Of a DNA stretch of 64,000 nt, positions 25,273-38,232 are shown one piece after another. The notes below the pieces were generated by a model that worked only from the letters and a program-made list of their open reading frames with translations, ran no database searches and was not told the DNA's origin. The DNA comes from Rutidosis leptorrhynchoides (lineage: Eukaryota > Streptophyta > Magnoliopsida > Asterales > Asteraceae): positions 356,471,001 to 356,535,000 of the forward strand of contig NC_092333.1 in NCBI RefSeq assembly GCF_046630445.1. Direction: 5' to 3'. The position numbers and the translations under genes are program-made. Each line of letters begins with the position of its first letter. Position 1 is the stretch's first letter.

Positions 25273-25289
25273 TGGTATCAGAGTGGTGG
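25273..25289 (+). other. Primer-binding site of CHR-1 (initiator tRNA-Met type)
   Basis: TGGTATCAGAGTGGTGG, two bases after the LTR end, matches the standard TGGTATCAGAGC site with one change at its end. Confidence 0.8.
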
Positions 25290-25703
25290 TCTTAGCAAAC
25301 CAGGTCTTGCATTAGTGTGTCTAACTGATAGTTGTTTAGATGCATTAGTGAGTCTGGACTTTGACCGTGTCTGCATGTTAAAAGTTTTGCTTATCATTTC
25401 TAGTCGGAAATCATTTGCTTATCATCCTTATGAAATTACCTGCTTATCATTCTTAGTCTAGACATATCTTACTGCATTGACTGCATGAATAGTGTATAGA
25501 CAAAATTCATATCTTAGCGTATCTGATAATTCATATCTTAGCGTATCTGTTACTGTAGACTTTGCTTGATAGCTTCCGTAGATTCCTCCATAACTTATGG
25601 GATTTTAGTATAATATATGCATATATAAATTATGAATTGCAAGATACTAATCTACATCCTATAATCTAATTCATATCGAAAATCCTCCATCTGATCGTAC
25701 GAG

Positions 25704-26222
25704 ATGGATCCCTCAACCAGTTCGAATTCCTCGGATTCCAACAGCTATTCCGATATGAATATCCACCTGAGCTCCGAAAGCAGTGTAACCAGAATGGATC
25801 AACCGATTAGTCATCTTCAATTCTGGATGAATTGGGGATGGGTTCGTGATCTACTTAATCATTGGAGACAAGAAGAAGGTGATCCTTTCCACCAACCAAA
25901 TTGCCCTCTTGGCGAAAATCCTGAATCACTTACCGGCGAACCTATCCGAAACACTATTTTCAGCCTCATTTCCATAGTGGCTCGACACGATTACATTCTA
26001 TCCACAATTCTAAACCTTATTCATCTGCTCGTTCTGACTGACAATCATCCCGGAATAATAGAAGAAGTCAACGAACTTCGCGCTCGAGTAATCAATTTGG
26101 AGAATATGGTGCAAAATTTACCAGCTTCAGCAACATCACCGGCACCAACAGTACCATCAATAACAGCACCAGTACCATCAACAATCCATGCCTCAACATC
26201 TCATTCTGTATCTCGAGTATAA
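25704..26222 (+). CDS. Gag-position protein of CHR-1 (172 aa)
   Basis: Open from ATG 25704 to TAA. It has a Ser-rich N-terminus, then a central block with GWVRDLLNHWRQEEGDPFHQ and LTGEPIRNTIFSL, a helical segment likely to form a coiled coil (EEVNELRARVINLENMVQNL), and a Pro/Thr/Ser-rich tail. The same order and motifs occur in the CHR-2 protein (39050-38547), so the ORF is a family property. It has no zinc knuckle and does not look like a standard Gag. It sits where gag belongs, 430 bp after the primer site. The role (particle or RNA binding) is inferred from position. Confidence 0.6.
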   Translation: MDPSTSSNSSDSNSYSDMNIHLSSESSVTRMDQPISHLQFWMNWGWVRDLLNHWRQEEGDPFHQPNCPLGENPESLTGEPIRNTIFSLISIVARHDYILSTILNLIHLLVLTDNHPGIIEEVNELRARVINLENMVQNLPASATSPAPTVPSITAPVPSTIHASTSHSVSRV

Positions 26223-27938
26223 TCATCGTTCTACGTATCGTTCTACATCATTTATCTTCATTCGACATGGCGATTATGTAATCTCTAATGTTTTAGAGAT
26301 TATATATTCTTGTTCTAACGATAAATCAAATGAGTTCAATATCATATTGACTCATTAAATCCATGGTTACATCTGAAGAAAATATATATGTATATATATT
26401 TTCATAAAGATTGTAATTAAAAATTCTTTTGTACAAACTGTTAATGGTGACAATATTTTAACGGGTAGGTAATACCCTAGAAATATTTAGATTTCACATT
26501 AATAAGTTACACTGTACATTCTTCCAATTTGATTCAACAGTCATTTACTATCCTACTTACATCCACAGATATACGAATTCATTCACCGCAGAATAACCAT
26601 TTTTATTCAATTTCACATTCGGATTTTGACCTATCAGAATCCAACAAGTGGCATAATGAAGAAAATATTGGACTAAAATAAAATTTGTTAGAAACAAACA
26701 AATTAACTATGAGAAATTTTGTTAAGAATCCATGCTAACAAAATCCTAGCTAACTGTTCCTAGCTAACTTTTAATTCCTTATTACATTTTATTATCGCAA
26801 TTTATTTATCGCAGTTTATTTATCGCAATTTATATTCTCGCAATTTTATTTATCATCATTTAATTTCTGTTATTTATTTTACACACTTTATTTATCGTCA
26901 TTTAAATACTGTTATTTACGCATTTTAAATATCGGGACACGTATACAATGTTTTGACATATCATATCGACGCATCTATATATATTATTTGGAATAACCAT
27001 AGACACTCTATATGCAGTAATGATCGAGTTAGCTATACAGGGTTGAGGTTGATTCTATAATAATATATATACTTTGAGTTGTGATCGAGTCTGAGACATG
27101 TACACGGGTCACGATACGTATTAATTAATTCGAATATTATATATTAAACTATATATGAATTATTGCACTGTTAACTGTGGACTATCGACTGTGGACTAAT
27201 AACATTGGAAAATTAAAATGAATTAAAATATTGATTATAACATATAAAACTAAATATTTCTTCAAGTTTTCCACTTGAGTTCATCTTAAACCTCATTTGT
27301 ATCTTGACGATTACAATCTGCGTTCAAACATTTCATGATTCTTGAAAACACCTCAATCGAGAGGATGAACCAACCGCACTTCATTTACGGAAGAAAAGAT
27401 TGATGCATATAGTGTTGCACCTAAAAAACACTCAGAACCTGAGTAAACGTTTAAAACATGTCTGTGCTAACTCCTTTGGCGTTATTATTACCGAAAATAA
27501 CTTTGCAATTATTTTCCAAAGTAGCCAATTTTGTCACAGCTCCAGCAAGTGAACTTCGACTTTTCGTTCGAAAAAACCATATTATAACCTTGATATATAT
27601 GCTTACTCTTTTATTGTTACCGGGGGAACCTTTTATATTCCACCATATTACCAGCAGACGTACCAACAACCTCGTTGCTCTTTGGCTTAAATCTCTCCGA
27701 TAAATCACTATATTTATCTATTGAAGTCTTATCATGAACTCATCGGCATCTTGTAACGATAATTACCATACCAATTATCAAGAATTTGCAATCAGTATTT
27801 TGAATCTCGCAACGTTTCTACATCAACAGTTATATGTATACATATAACAGTTATCTCTTAGAATTATGATCTTCCATTCTGAAATTCTGAAAAGCACCCA
27901 GTCTGCAAATTAATACTCTGAATTTTTAAATGTTGAAT
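26223..27938. other. CHR-1 internal noncoding region
   Basis: AT-rich sequence with a run of TTTATCGCAA-type repeats at about 26785-26900, resembling the ATCGCA-rich stretch of the ATH-2 LTR. No gene is recognised. Confidence 0.5.
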
Positions 27939-28152
27939 GAAGCAGCAAAAACTGTAGATGACTTTAACAGTCAAAGGTTTGATGACAAAGAAAGATACGT
28001 TGAAAAAGCTCAAAAGAAAATTTGGTACAGAAAAACGGATTGAGCAAACCATGAAGGAAACTCTGAACAAATCACAAGGACTAAACTTGTACATAAAGAA
28101 TCTTGATGATTCTATTTCTGATGAAATCCTTAGCGAATACCTTGCTCCTTAA
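27939..28152 (+). pseudogene. Captured poly(A)-binding-protein fragment in CHR-1
   Basis: Translation gives EAAKTVDDFNSQRFDDKERY then VEKAQKK and, after a frame change, RIEQTMKETLNKSQG and LNLYIKNLDDSISDE. This follows the end of RRM3, the linker and the start of RRM4 of cytoplasmic poly(A)-binding proteins, whose plant consensus includes KKFDDKEWYV, KAQKK and NLYVKNLDD. The fragment is sense to the element and lacks introns where read. The frame break is shared with CHR-2, so it predates their split. It is a relic of host-gene capture, not a working gene. Confidence 0.7.
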
Positions 28153-28854
28153 TCGCTCTAAATCATCGTGAATGAATTTCTTCATCACAATTTGATTCTA
28201 AAATTCTAAGATATTATCGTATCTTTCATTATAAATATCCTCAATATTTCTGAAGATATGTTCATAAATATTCTTGTCCGATATTAATTATCTCTCCGCG
28301 CTATCTGTGATATATCATAAAAGGAAACTATGTTAGTTTCTAGAATTCTGAAAAATTCGAATTTAAATTATGAATGTTTTGGAAGTAGTGTTAGGAACTG
28401 AAGCATGAATTAGTATAATATAATGACACTTGATCAACGTGATTATATTACAGTAAGTCATGCTGAGTTTCTAATGAAACATGATGATTCACAGACCATA
28501 ACGTCATCATGTGCCATGTTACACGACTCGTTCAATCTGTTCAATCTTCAAACATATCAAGAAAATATATTCTTGATAGTTCTATTCTCAGTGATTCTAG
28601 TAATTTGACAAATCAAATCGTACAATTACATTCTTTCTTGTTTAGAACATTAAGTTCATTCGAAACTCCATACCTACGAATTCTGGACCATTACTTGCGA
28701 AAAGAAAACAAAAGCATGAGGCTTCGAAATAGAAAGGGGGTATAAATCGCAGCAAATAAGAGGGAGCATTAACTGTAAATGACAATGATTATAGAAGATG
28801 GAAGCAGGGACTCCGAAATAAGGAAGAATATAAAGCCCAATAACAACTCGGAGG

Positions 28855-29028
28855 TTACAAACCGTGGATATTAATACGAATAGTAATATAAGGATACGGT
28901 AGAATTAAGAATAGTATCACCCCAAGGTAATAGTGAAAGTAAACAGATTTTTCTGATGGAAGATTGAAAGGAAGAATGACAGAAATGATAATTAGGAAAA
29001 TATCAAGGATTAGAAATGGATTAAGCAT
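28855..29028 (-). CDS. Antisense 57-aa ORF of CHR-1, predicted two-helix membrane peptide
   Basis: 57 codons plus stop, antisense to the element and about 410 bp before its 3' LTR. Two hydrophobic segments (residues about 5-21 and 33-50) flank a short polar loop (LPSEKSVY), and the C-terminus is RINIHGL. The counterpart in CHR-2 (36842-37015) has the same length, no indel, 32 identical residues and mostly conservative changes; 14 of the identical positions differ by silent substitutions. An in-frame upstream ATG at 29064 exists, but the aligned start is 29028. A membrane location is predicted. Function is unknown. Confidence 0.5.
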   Translation of the reverse strand: MLNPFLILDIFLIIISVILPFNLPSEKSVYFHYYLGVILFLILPYPYITIRINIHGL

Positions 29029-29433
29029 TTTCACAATCTTTTGGATGTATGAACTAAGAAACAAAGTATAGGAATGGTGAGAATAATGGAACCGAAGCGC
29101 TTAATTTATAATGGAAATATCAGACAGAGTAATCGAGGCAGATCACCGTATTTAATTATAGAGATCGTAATTTCCTTATTCGCCGAAGAATTAAATCTTT
29201 TAGATTTCTAAGATTTTCTTTAAATTCCTTGAATTCCAGAAATCAACCCAATCTACGTCAAAAGATACGAAGAAACTTTATTTACTCATTACACTCTATT
29301 GTGATAGCTTCACTCGTACTCTTCACATAATCGAGTTGATTTATCCATATTACTCAATGATGATAAAACTTTAATTTTCAACTCATATGAGTCATGAAAA
29401 CATACTTATTGTCAACCATGACCATTCCAATCA

Positions 29434-29468
29434 AATTTCGGGACGAAATTTCTTTAACGGGTAGGTAC
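29434..29468 (+). other. Polypurine/priming region of CHR-1
   Basis: CGGGACGAAATTTCTTTAAC followed by GGGTAGGTAC directly precedes the LTR start TGTGACGACC at 29469. GGGACGAAATTTC is the usual sequence before the 3' LTR in plant chromoviruses. Confidence 0.7.
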
Positions 29469-29762
29469 TGTGACGACCCAAAAATTTCCGACCAAATTTA
29501 AACTTAATCTTTATATGGTTTCGATATGATAAGTAAAGTTTGTAATGTTGAGTCTTAAAAAGTTTGAACTGTTTCATATATTCAATTGACCTTCGACTGC
29601 TCTCGACGATTCACGAACAATTAATTGTAAATAGATATGTGTGTATGTATATATAAATAATAATTCGAAATATAATTTGAAGTATTATATGTTGTTGTTG
29701 TTATTAAAAATTAATTATGTAAAATAAAATGAAAACATGATATTATGATAATTAATATTTAA

Positions 29763-29872
<110 letters not shown>

Positions 29873-30384
29873 ATAATAAATACATATTTTGTGATTTCGA
29901 AGTTATTTAGTAAACGACGGTAATGCTAAATTGTTATTTGTTTGATAGTAAACGAGTTAAAAAGGAACTTATGTGATTTTAAAATAAACAGTGATTAAAA
30001 AATGGGTTTTATAAATTATAGGCTTAGTAAAAATGTATTTAGGAACTATTTATTAAATTTTAAAACTTTTTATATTTTACTTGGGATTGGGAGCGAATAA
30101 TTAATGTAATTTTTATTTAATAATTAATGAACAAATTTTATATCATAATGACCAAAATAAATAAAACTATTTATTTTAAAAATAGGGGATTTTTCTGAAG
30201 ACTTTTTATTCGCCACTAATTCACCAACGGAGTGCGAAATAATATCCTAACAAGAGTATCGGTAGAAACAACCAAAAACCTCGGCTGCTGTACTGTTTGA
30301 ATTTCATTTACTGTTTTATTTCTTCATTCCACTTGAGTTTATCTTAGATTATAATATTATATGATATTTTTGTTTAACTGCAAG

Positions 30385-30425
<41 letters not shown>

Positions 30426-32229
30426 GCATACACATATGTTAGAATTAAAACACCATTATCCTACTTATTGTTCTCTGTTGACCAACTCCCTTCATCACTA
30501 AGACAATCACCTTGAACCATCACCTTACACCCACCGCCACCATCACAAGAACCTCCATCATTCACCCACCACCTTCACCATTTTCGAAGATGAATAACGA
30601 ACATCACTGCTACTACTTTTGAACGACTGTTTATCTCTCTTGTTTCTTAATCCTTCGTAAACCCAGCTCAATTCAAACCACCTGCAACTATGTCTTCGTT
30701 TTAGTTGTGATAACACCCATCGATCACCATCATTTTCGTAAACTACCACTTTGAAAAACATTGTTGATTACTTGCTACTGCTCCATTGTTGTTACTATTG
30801 GTTGTTATTATTGCCCGTCTTTCGTTTTTACTTTATACGTTATCCAAACCCACTTCTATCTTTGTTATTCGACCTGCAACACAAGACAATACCTATTTGT
30901 GGTTTTACTATTGCTCAACTGCTATTACTATTCAATACCTAAAGATAACCACCAATCGCCACCCTACAATCACCATAAACCAAGAACCATCGAGCCACCT
31001 TGATAATCTCCATCACCACAACCCATATCACCCACTTCATAGAACCACCACCTACGACTCACAACCACAACTCACACACCATCTACAACCTCACCTCTCC
31101 TGCTACTCTTCGGAAATCACTAAAACAGAAAACCACCAACTTATTGTTATTTCTCCTCAATACCAAACCAAACCATCATAAACTTGCAGACCCATTTACT
31201 GTACCAAGATTTCTGTGTTTTTCCTCTTCTTTCTAATTCTATTCAAACCTCAAACATCACCAAATACCTACTGCTAGTTTCTGTTTTTGTTTTAAGTCAC
31301 GAACTCAAAACCCAGACACGAATTTGTTCGATACCTGCTGCTTCTTTTTTTCTATTTTATCCGGAGACTCAAACCACCATGTTTGTTGTGATACTCTTCG
31401 CTGCTATGTAACCATGATGGAATTATTAAAGTGGAAGTTATACCCGTGACTTTTACTCTAGTGGACTAGTATTTAAGTTCTAATCAATAATTATGAAAGA
31501 AAGCAAAGAGTTGAAGAAAGTGGAAACATGTAGACCCGCGTTATATTTTTTTTGTTATTCCGGTATTTGATCGAATGGAGAACATACAGGTTATTAATTG
31601 GGCTTCCCTTTTTATAATGAGCTGTAGTATTGGGTATAAGGGTTAGAATAATGGACTGTTAAAAATTATAGGCTTATTAATAGACTAGTTATCGTTGGGT
31701 TGTTATTGGGCCGTAGGAAACCCATTAGCTACTCTTTTGCTAAACACTATATGAATTCGGTTCCTGCCTTACTACTCTTGGTCGAATGAGATAACAGTAG
31801 TTGATGAAACAGAAGTCGATACATGGGGAATTGTTACGTGATATTTGATGACTCGTTGACGCGATGATGAAGTATGGATGATAATGATTATGATAAAGAT
31901 GATAACGATATATGTAATCAAGATAACGATGGTGCTGAGTGTTGATGATGAAGATTATATGATAAAGATGCACATGATGATGATGAATATTTTAGGTTAA
32001 TTAGCTGCTATATATTTTTGTTATTTACGGTCGAGCTTCAGGAAGAAAGCAAACATGCCAACGAAATTTTAATTGGGTTTATCACTGTTAAATGGGTTTT
32101 TGCACTAAGCTTCTTAAGTGGACTAGTTACATGGGCTAAAGAAATTGTTATTGGGTTAAAAATCCGGTTTACATTGTTGGGCCGAGATGAATAGGATAAA
32201 TATAAATGGGTTACGTAGTATAACAGAAA

Positions 32230-32304
32230 GGCGGTGTAGCTTGGATGGTTTGATGTGGTGTTGGGGTATCAGGAGGTCGCGGGTTCGAGTCCCGTCTCGG
32301 GCAG
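32230..32304 (+). repeat. tRNA-like / SINE-like segment with pol III boxes
   Basis: It contains a perfect B box GGTTCGAGTCC (32282-32292) and an A-box-like TAGCTTGGATGG (32237-32248) about 45 bp upstream, followed by a T-rich stretch (CTTTTT) that could end transcription. A clean cloverleaf is not apparent, so it is not called a tRNA gene. It may be a tRNA-derived SINE head or a tRNA-like module within the LTR. Confidence 0.45.
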
Positions 32305-32375
32305 TTTATTTCTTTTTAATGCTTCTAAGCTTTATGAATCCAAGTCCTTTAGTTTGAGGTAGTCTCCTTTTATTA

Positions 32376-32687
<312 letters not shown>

Positions 32688-33129
32688 TTTGAACATGTTA
32701 ATACTATAAACATATTTATATTAAGAAATTAATAAAAGATGATATAGTAAAGATTATGTAAAAAGATTACAATTATATTAATACGTGTACGATTATGTAT
32801 ATGATTATGATTTATGATTTTTGAAGTTATAACTATAAGTTTAGGAACTAAACACGAAGATTTTTATGACTATTAATAATATTATTATTACTAATATTAT
32901 TATTATTATTATTATTAGTATTATCATTAGTATTATTTTTATCATTACCAATATTATACTTTTTTAGTATTATTATAATTAGAATTTTAATAAATGAATG
33001 ATATTTATATAAAAATATATTTTTACATATATCCTAACTATACTAATAGTACATATTGATTTAAATAAAAAGTTATTATTATAACATATCAACTAAATTG
33101 TATATAACAGATAAACATATTTTAATATA

Positions 33130-33232
<103 letters not shown>

Positions 33233-33930
33233 AGAATATTAATTATTTAACTAAAATATATAAATAGATATAATTAAACTATTTAATAATATAACATACA
33301 AATTATTAAGTATATTAATATTAATATATAAAACTTGTTTAATTGTAATTATATGTGTTAATATATATATAAATGATATATGTTCGTGAATCCGAGGCCA
33401 ACCCTGCATTGTTCAATGTTGTCATATGTATTTTTACTATAAAATACAGTATTGTGAGTTTCATTTGCCTTTTTACCCTTATATTTTTGGGCTGAGAATA
33501 CATGCGCAAATTTTATAACTGTTTTACGAAATAGACACAAGTAATTGAAACTACATTCTATGGCTGGATTATTAAACCGAATATTCCCTTTTTTAGTCTG
33601 GTAATCTAAGAATTAGGGAACAGACACCCTAATTGACGCGAATCCTAAAGATAGATCTATTGGGCCCAACAAGCCCCATCCAAAGTACCGTATGCTTTAG
33701 TACTTCGAATTTATCATGTTCGAAGGGAGTCCCGGAATGATGGGGATATTCTATATGCATCTTGTTAAGGTCGGTTACCAGGTGTTCAATCCATATGAAT
33801 GATTTTTGTCTCTATGCATGGGACGTATATTTATGAGAAATGGAAATGAAAATCTTGTGCTCTATTAAAATGATGAAAATGATCGATTATGATAAACTAA
33901 TGAACTCACCAACCTTTTGGTTGACACTTT

Positions 33931-36021
33931 TGTCACATCCCCAAATAGGGCCTGGGGTAATTGTGACTAATTATATCAAATCACAGTTGTATAAACGAGA
34001 ACGACTCTACATGAGACGTTTTGTTGAGTTTTGCAGCGGAAGATAAATATGTCTTTAATTGATATGATATGTAATGAAGACTCCAAGCATAGCAAGCAAT
34101 CATCATCAAAGTAGTAGATATACAGCGGAAGCAATATTTAAGTACCTAAGAATAAACATGCTTAAAAAGTCAATACGAGGTTGAGTGAGTTCATAGGTTT
34201 GTCATAAATAATGATTTCAGTAATAGTGTTAGACCACAAGATTTGTTTTCATAAGTAGATCACTCAGATCTAGTCAAGTTGATCTCCCGCAGGATCAAAA
34301 ACTTATGCCAGTGCGTGATATTTAGACTAAACGTTGTTTGTCCCGTGACAAGTTGTTCTATCCTTGTCGTTTAATTTCATTATCAAGTAATACAAAGACT
34401 TAGTCAAATGTATCGGGGATGTTACTCCCGATAGGCCTATCCCCAATAATTAAGAATGCAGCAGCAATTAAAAATATCACTATAGGGACTTAGTCGGACA
34501 TAGCCGGGTATAGCATAGTTTTAACAGTTGGTACTGATATTTAGACTAGACTTTCAAGTTTGCCCCGTACAAGTTATCGTTTATACTTTTCGGTTAGGGA
34601 CTTGCTGGTCATAGCCCAACATATCACAGTTTAATAGTTGATACGTGTAAAACAGTTGTAAAAGTTACGCATGTATTCTCAGCCCAAAAATATATAAAAA
34701 GGGAGCAGATGAACTCACATTAAATAGCAGTTGAAGTATTACACGCAAGAAGGAAAGTAAAGCAAGTAAGTGATATGGATATCAACCTTGAGGTATAACG
34801 TTTGATTAGTTAATGTCTAACTTGACATAAAGTATGTTTATTAATATAGCAACTATATTGACAGTGACGGTTTTCGAGAAAAGTTCCTATTTCTCAAAAG
34901 TTTCTATTTTTGGAAACCTACTATTTATGGAAAAACTTCCACTTATAGTAAGCTTCTAGTTTAAGAATGTTCGGGTTATAATTCTTAACAAAGATGTTGT
35001 ACAATCTCGCCCAAACTTCGTCGCTAACATGCAAGTCACTCGAATGATCTATTGTTACCGAGCGGCCCAGGATCTCTTGACCAGAATCTAAGTCTTGGCA
35101 TTCGAGATCCACAAGCGTCCCATAATGGTAACAAGGATCACCCTAGGCCACAAGTAGCGGTGATGTTTGTAGTCTTTGTACGCTATCTTTAATTATAACC
35201 TTCACGTTAGGTGCGTATATACATATATATATTCATTAATTCGATTTTAATTATAACTCCTATATATTAATTCATAAAAATACTTTTATAATTTTTAGTA
35301 ACATATATTACTAATTATAACATGTTATTTATTTTAATTTTAATTGCATATAATTTATAACATTATTTACATGTTTCGGTAAAAAAATAATAAACCGAAG
35401 TAAATAGTAAAAAGTGAAAAGTAAAAAGTAAAAAGTAAAAAGTAAGAAAAGAATACTTACTTGTAATAATTCTTCAAAGAGAGAATGAGAGAAATTTTGG
35501 TGTGAGTTTGAATGAGAAATGAGGGGTATTTATACTTGAAAAAATTAGGTAAAAAGAATAAAATAATTAAAAGAAAAAGAAATATTTTAATTTTTAATGG
35601 GATTTTAAAATTCAAAAGTATTAAATGTTAGGTCATGGGATAATGCACAAAATAAAATAATAAAAGTAGTTTTCCATTATAATTTTTAATTAAAAAGTAA
35701 TTTATTTATTTATTTTATTAAAAAAATAATTTATTTTAAGGATTTTTTTATATATATTTTTAAAATAAACAAATTGATTTACTACTTTTCCAAGAATATT
35801 TGTCAATATTTTTTTATTCATAATAACAATACTGATAATAAAGATATTAATTATTGATATCTTGTTTAAAAAGGATATAAATAATAATAATATTAATATA
35901 TCAAATTAATACGTAATTATTTACAAATAATTGTTCGTGAATCGTCGGAATTAGTCGAGGTTAAATAAAATCATATAAAGATTTTTATTTAAATTTTGCC
36001 GAAAATTTACGGGTTGTCACA
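33931..36021 (-). mobile_element. 3' LTR of CHR-2
   Basis: 2,091 bp. On the minus strand it begins TGTGACAACCCGTAAATTTT (36021) and ends GGGGATGTGACA (33931). No gene is inside it. Confidence 0.92.
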
Positions 36022-36052
36022 GTATCCCCCTGTTAATAGAAATTTCGTCCCA
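36022..36052 (-). other. Polypurine tract of CHR-2
   Basis: The minus strand reads GGGACGAAATTTCTATTAAC then AGGGGGATAC, directly before the 3' LTR. AGGGGG is the likely plus-strand primer. Confidence 0.75.
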
Positions 36053-36841
36053 AAATTTAGTTGTTGCCATCATTCGGCGTTGTTTGTAAACAGGTGAGGA
36101 TATTTTCGTTTTATTTGTTCTTCACGTTCCCAGGTATGCTCGGGGCCTTTCGTGAATTCCAACTAATAGGATATTGTTTTGTTTCTAGCGTTTAAATCTT
36201 ACGATCCATAAATTCTACGAAGTGCATTTTATTATTAATGTGGAGGTTATCTAAGGGATTTAACAAGAGTGTCATTGATTAGGTTTTCCTCAGAAATAGA
36301 TGATGACGTTATACAAGCATTTCAATATACATGAAATGTGTGATGAATAATAGTGAGCTTATTTAAACCTTGAGCGTTTATGCCACAATATTAGGGTAGA
36401 CAAAATAGAGAGGAGTTCATGAAAATCATAACCATGAAATTTAATAGAGATCGTCATTCTTTACAACAAGAATGATGAATATGAGTTGAAAAATAGAGTT
36501 TTATCGACATTAAATAATATGGATAAAACGATTCGATTATAGAAAGAGTATAAATGAAACTATCACAAAAGAGTGAAATGAGGAAATTAAATGTTCACCT
36601 TAACTTTTTATATGGTTAAAGTTGATTTCCGGAATTCAAGGGATTTAAAGAAATCTTCATAATCTTTATAAGATTTGATTCTCCGGTAATTAAGAAAATT
36701 AGGATTTTCTTTAATTAAATGCGGTGAATTATCTCGATTGCTGTGTCTAGAATTTCGCTATAAATTAGCTTCTTCCGTTTCATTATCTTCACCACTTCTA
36801 TACTTTCTTCCTCAATTCATACTTCCAAAAGGTTTCTTAAT

Positions 36842-37015
36842 ATGGTCAATCCAGTTCTTGTTCTTGACCTTATATTGGTTATCGCCACAATCTTCTTTCT
36901 TTTCCAACTCCCACCAGAGGAGTGTGTTTACTTCTATTATGCTCTAGGATTTATCGTGTTTTTAGTTCTCCCGTGTCTTTATATTGCTATACGCATTGAT
37001 ATACACGGTTTGTAA
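36842..37015 (+). CDS. Antisense 57-aa ORF of CHR-2, predicted two-helix membrane peptide
   Basis: Runs against the element's own direction. MVNPVLVLDLILVIATIFFL forms a first hydrophobic segment, then a polar turn LPPEECVY, a second hydrophobic segment (residues about 33-50) and RIDIHGL at the end. It aligns without gaps to the CHR-1 antisense ORF and ends at the same position; differences are biased to third codon positions. It lies about 820 bp inside the 3' LTR. A promoter for antisense transcription was not identified. Extra ORFs, some antisense, are known in plant Ty3/gypsy elements, but I cannot assign this one. Confidence 0.5.
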   Translation: MVNPVLVLDLILVIATIFFLFQLPPEECVYFYYALGFIVFLVLPCLYIAIRIDIHGL

Positions 37016-37649
37016 TTTCGATATTGTTATCGGGCTTTATATTTTCCCTTATTTGTCGAAGCTCTTTGCCTTTTTATTCTCCTCTTGACTCTAAGTAAAG
37101 TGAGTAATGGTCCAGAATTTGTAGTTATGAAGTTTCGAATGAACATAATGTTCTAAGCAGGAAGGAACATAATATCATGATTTGATTTGTTATATTAAAA
37201 GAATTACTGAGGATAGAACTATCAAGAATATATATCCTTGATATGTTCAGAGATTAAGTAGAATGTAAGAGTCGTGTAACATGGCAAATGATGATTAATA
37301 AGTCTATGAATCATCATCTTCCATTAAAAATTTAGCATGACTTACTGTAATATAATCACGTTGGCCTGACGTCATTATATTATACTAACTCATGCTTTAA
37401 TTCCCAACACTTCTTCAAAACATTTATAATTTAAACTTGAATTTTACATAATATAGAAACTAAAACAGTTTCCTTTATTATGTAACAAAGATATCGAAAA
37501 GAGATAATTTATTGCGGACAAGAATAGTTATGAAGATATCTTCAGAAACATCGAGGATATTTATGACGAAAGATACGATGATATCTTAGAATTTTCTAAG
37601 ATCAAATGATAATGAGGAAAGTTCTTCTGTAAGGATTTAAGATAAGTAA

Positions 37650-37886
37650 GGAGCAGGGTAATTGCTAATGATTTCAGCAGATACTGAATCATCTAGATTC
37701 TTTGAATACAGGTTTAGTCCTTGTGATTTGTCCACAGCTTCCTTCATGTTTTGCTCAATCCGTCTTTTAATACCAGATTTTCTTTTGAGCTTTTTCAACG
37801 CACAATTCTTTATTATCAAGCTTCTGGTAATTAAGACCATCTACGGCCTTTGCTGCTTCATCAGCATTATTAGGGTTAACGAATCT
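37650..37886 (-). pseudogene. Captured poly(A)-binding-protein fragment in CHR-2
   Basis: The minus strand encodes RFVNPNNADEAAKAVDGLN, then LDNKELCVEKAQKK, a frame change, and MKEAVDKSQGLNLYSKNLDD. It resembles poly(A)-binding protein from the end of RRM3 (consensus FGFVNFENADDAAKAVEALN) through the linker to RRM4. It extends slightly further upstream than the readable part in CHR-1 and shares its frame break after AQKK. Confidence 0.75.
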
Positions 37887-38232
37887 GAATCGTTGGTTAT
37901 AGTTCTAAGGTGTTTTCAAGAATTTTGAAGAATGTACAATGTAACATATTAATGTGAGATATAAATATTTCTCACGTATTACCTACCCGTTAAAATATTT
38001 TCACCATCAATAGTTTGTACAACAGAATATTTAATTACAATCTTTATGATAATATACGTACATATATATTTTCCTTCAGATGTAATCATGGATTTAATGA
38101 GTTAATATAATATTTAACTCATTTGATTTGAGGTTGGAACAAGAATAAATAATCTCCAAAAACTTTTAGAAACTACATATTCTCTGCAGAGTATTTCTTC
38201 AATGTAGTTATGAATCAATACTTCTTCGTTTA

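Noticed and set aside
30751-31411. Overlapping ORFs in three frames rich in His, Thr and Pro
   Set aside because: CACCA/ACTAC-rich low-complexity LTR sequence; no domain, several frames equally open.
32230-32304. Functional tRNA gene
   Set aside because: B box is good, but the acceptor and anticodon stems do not form a convincing cloverleaf.
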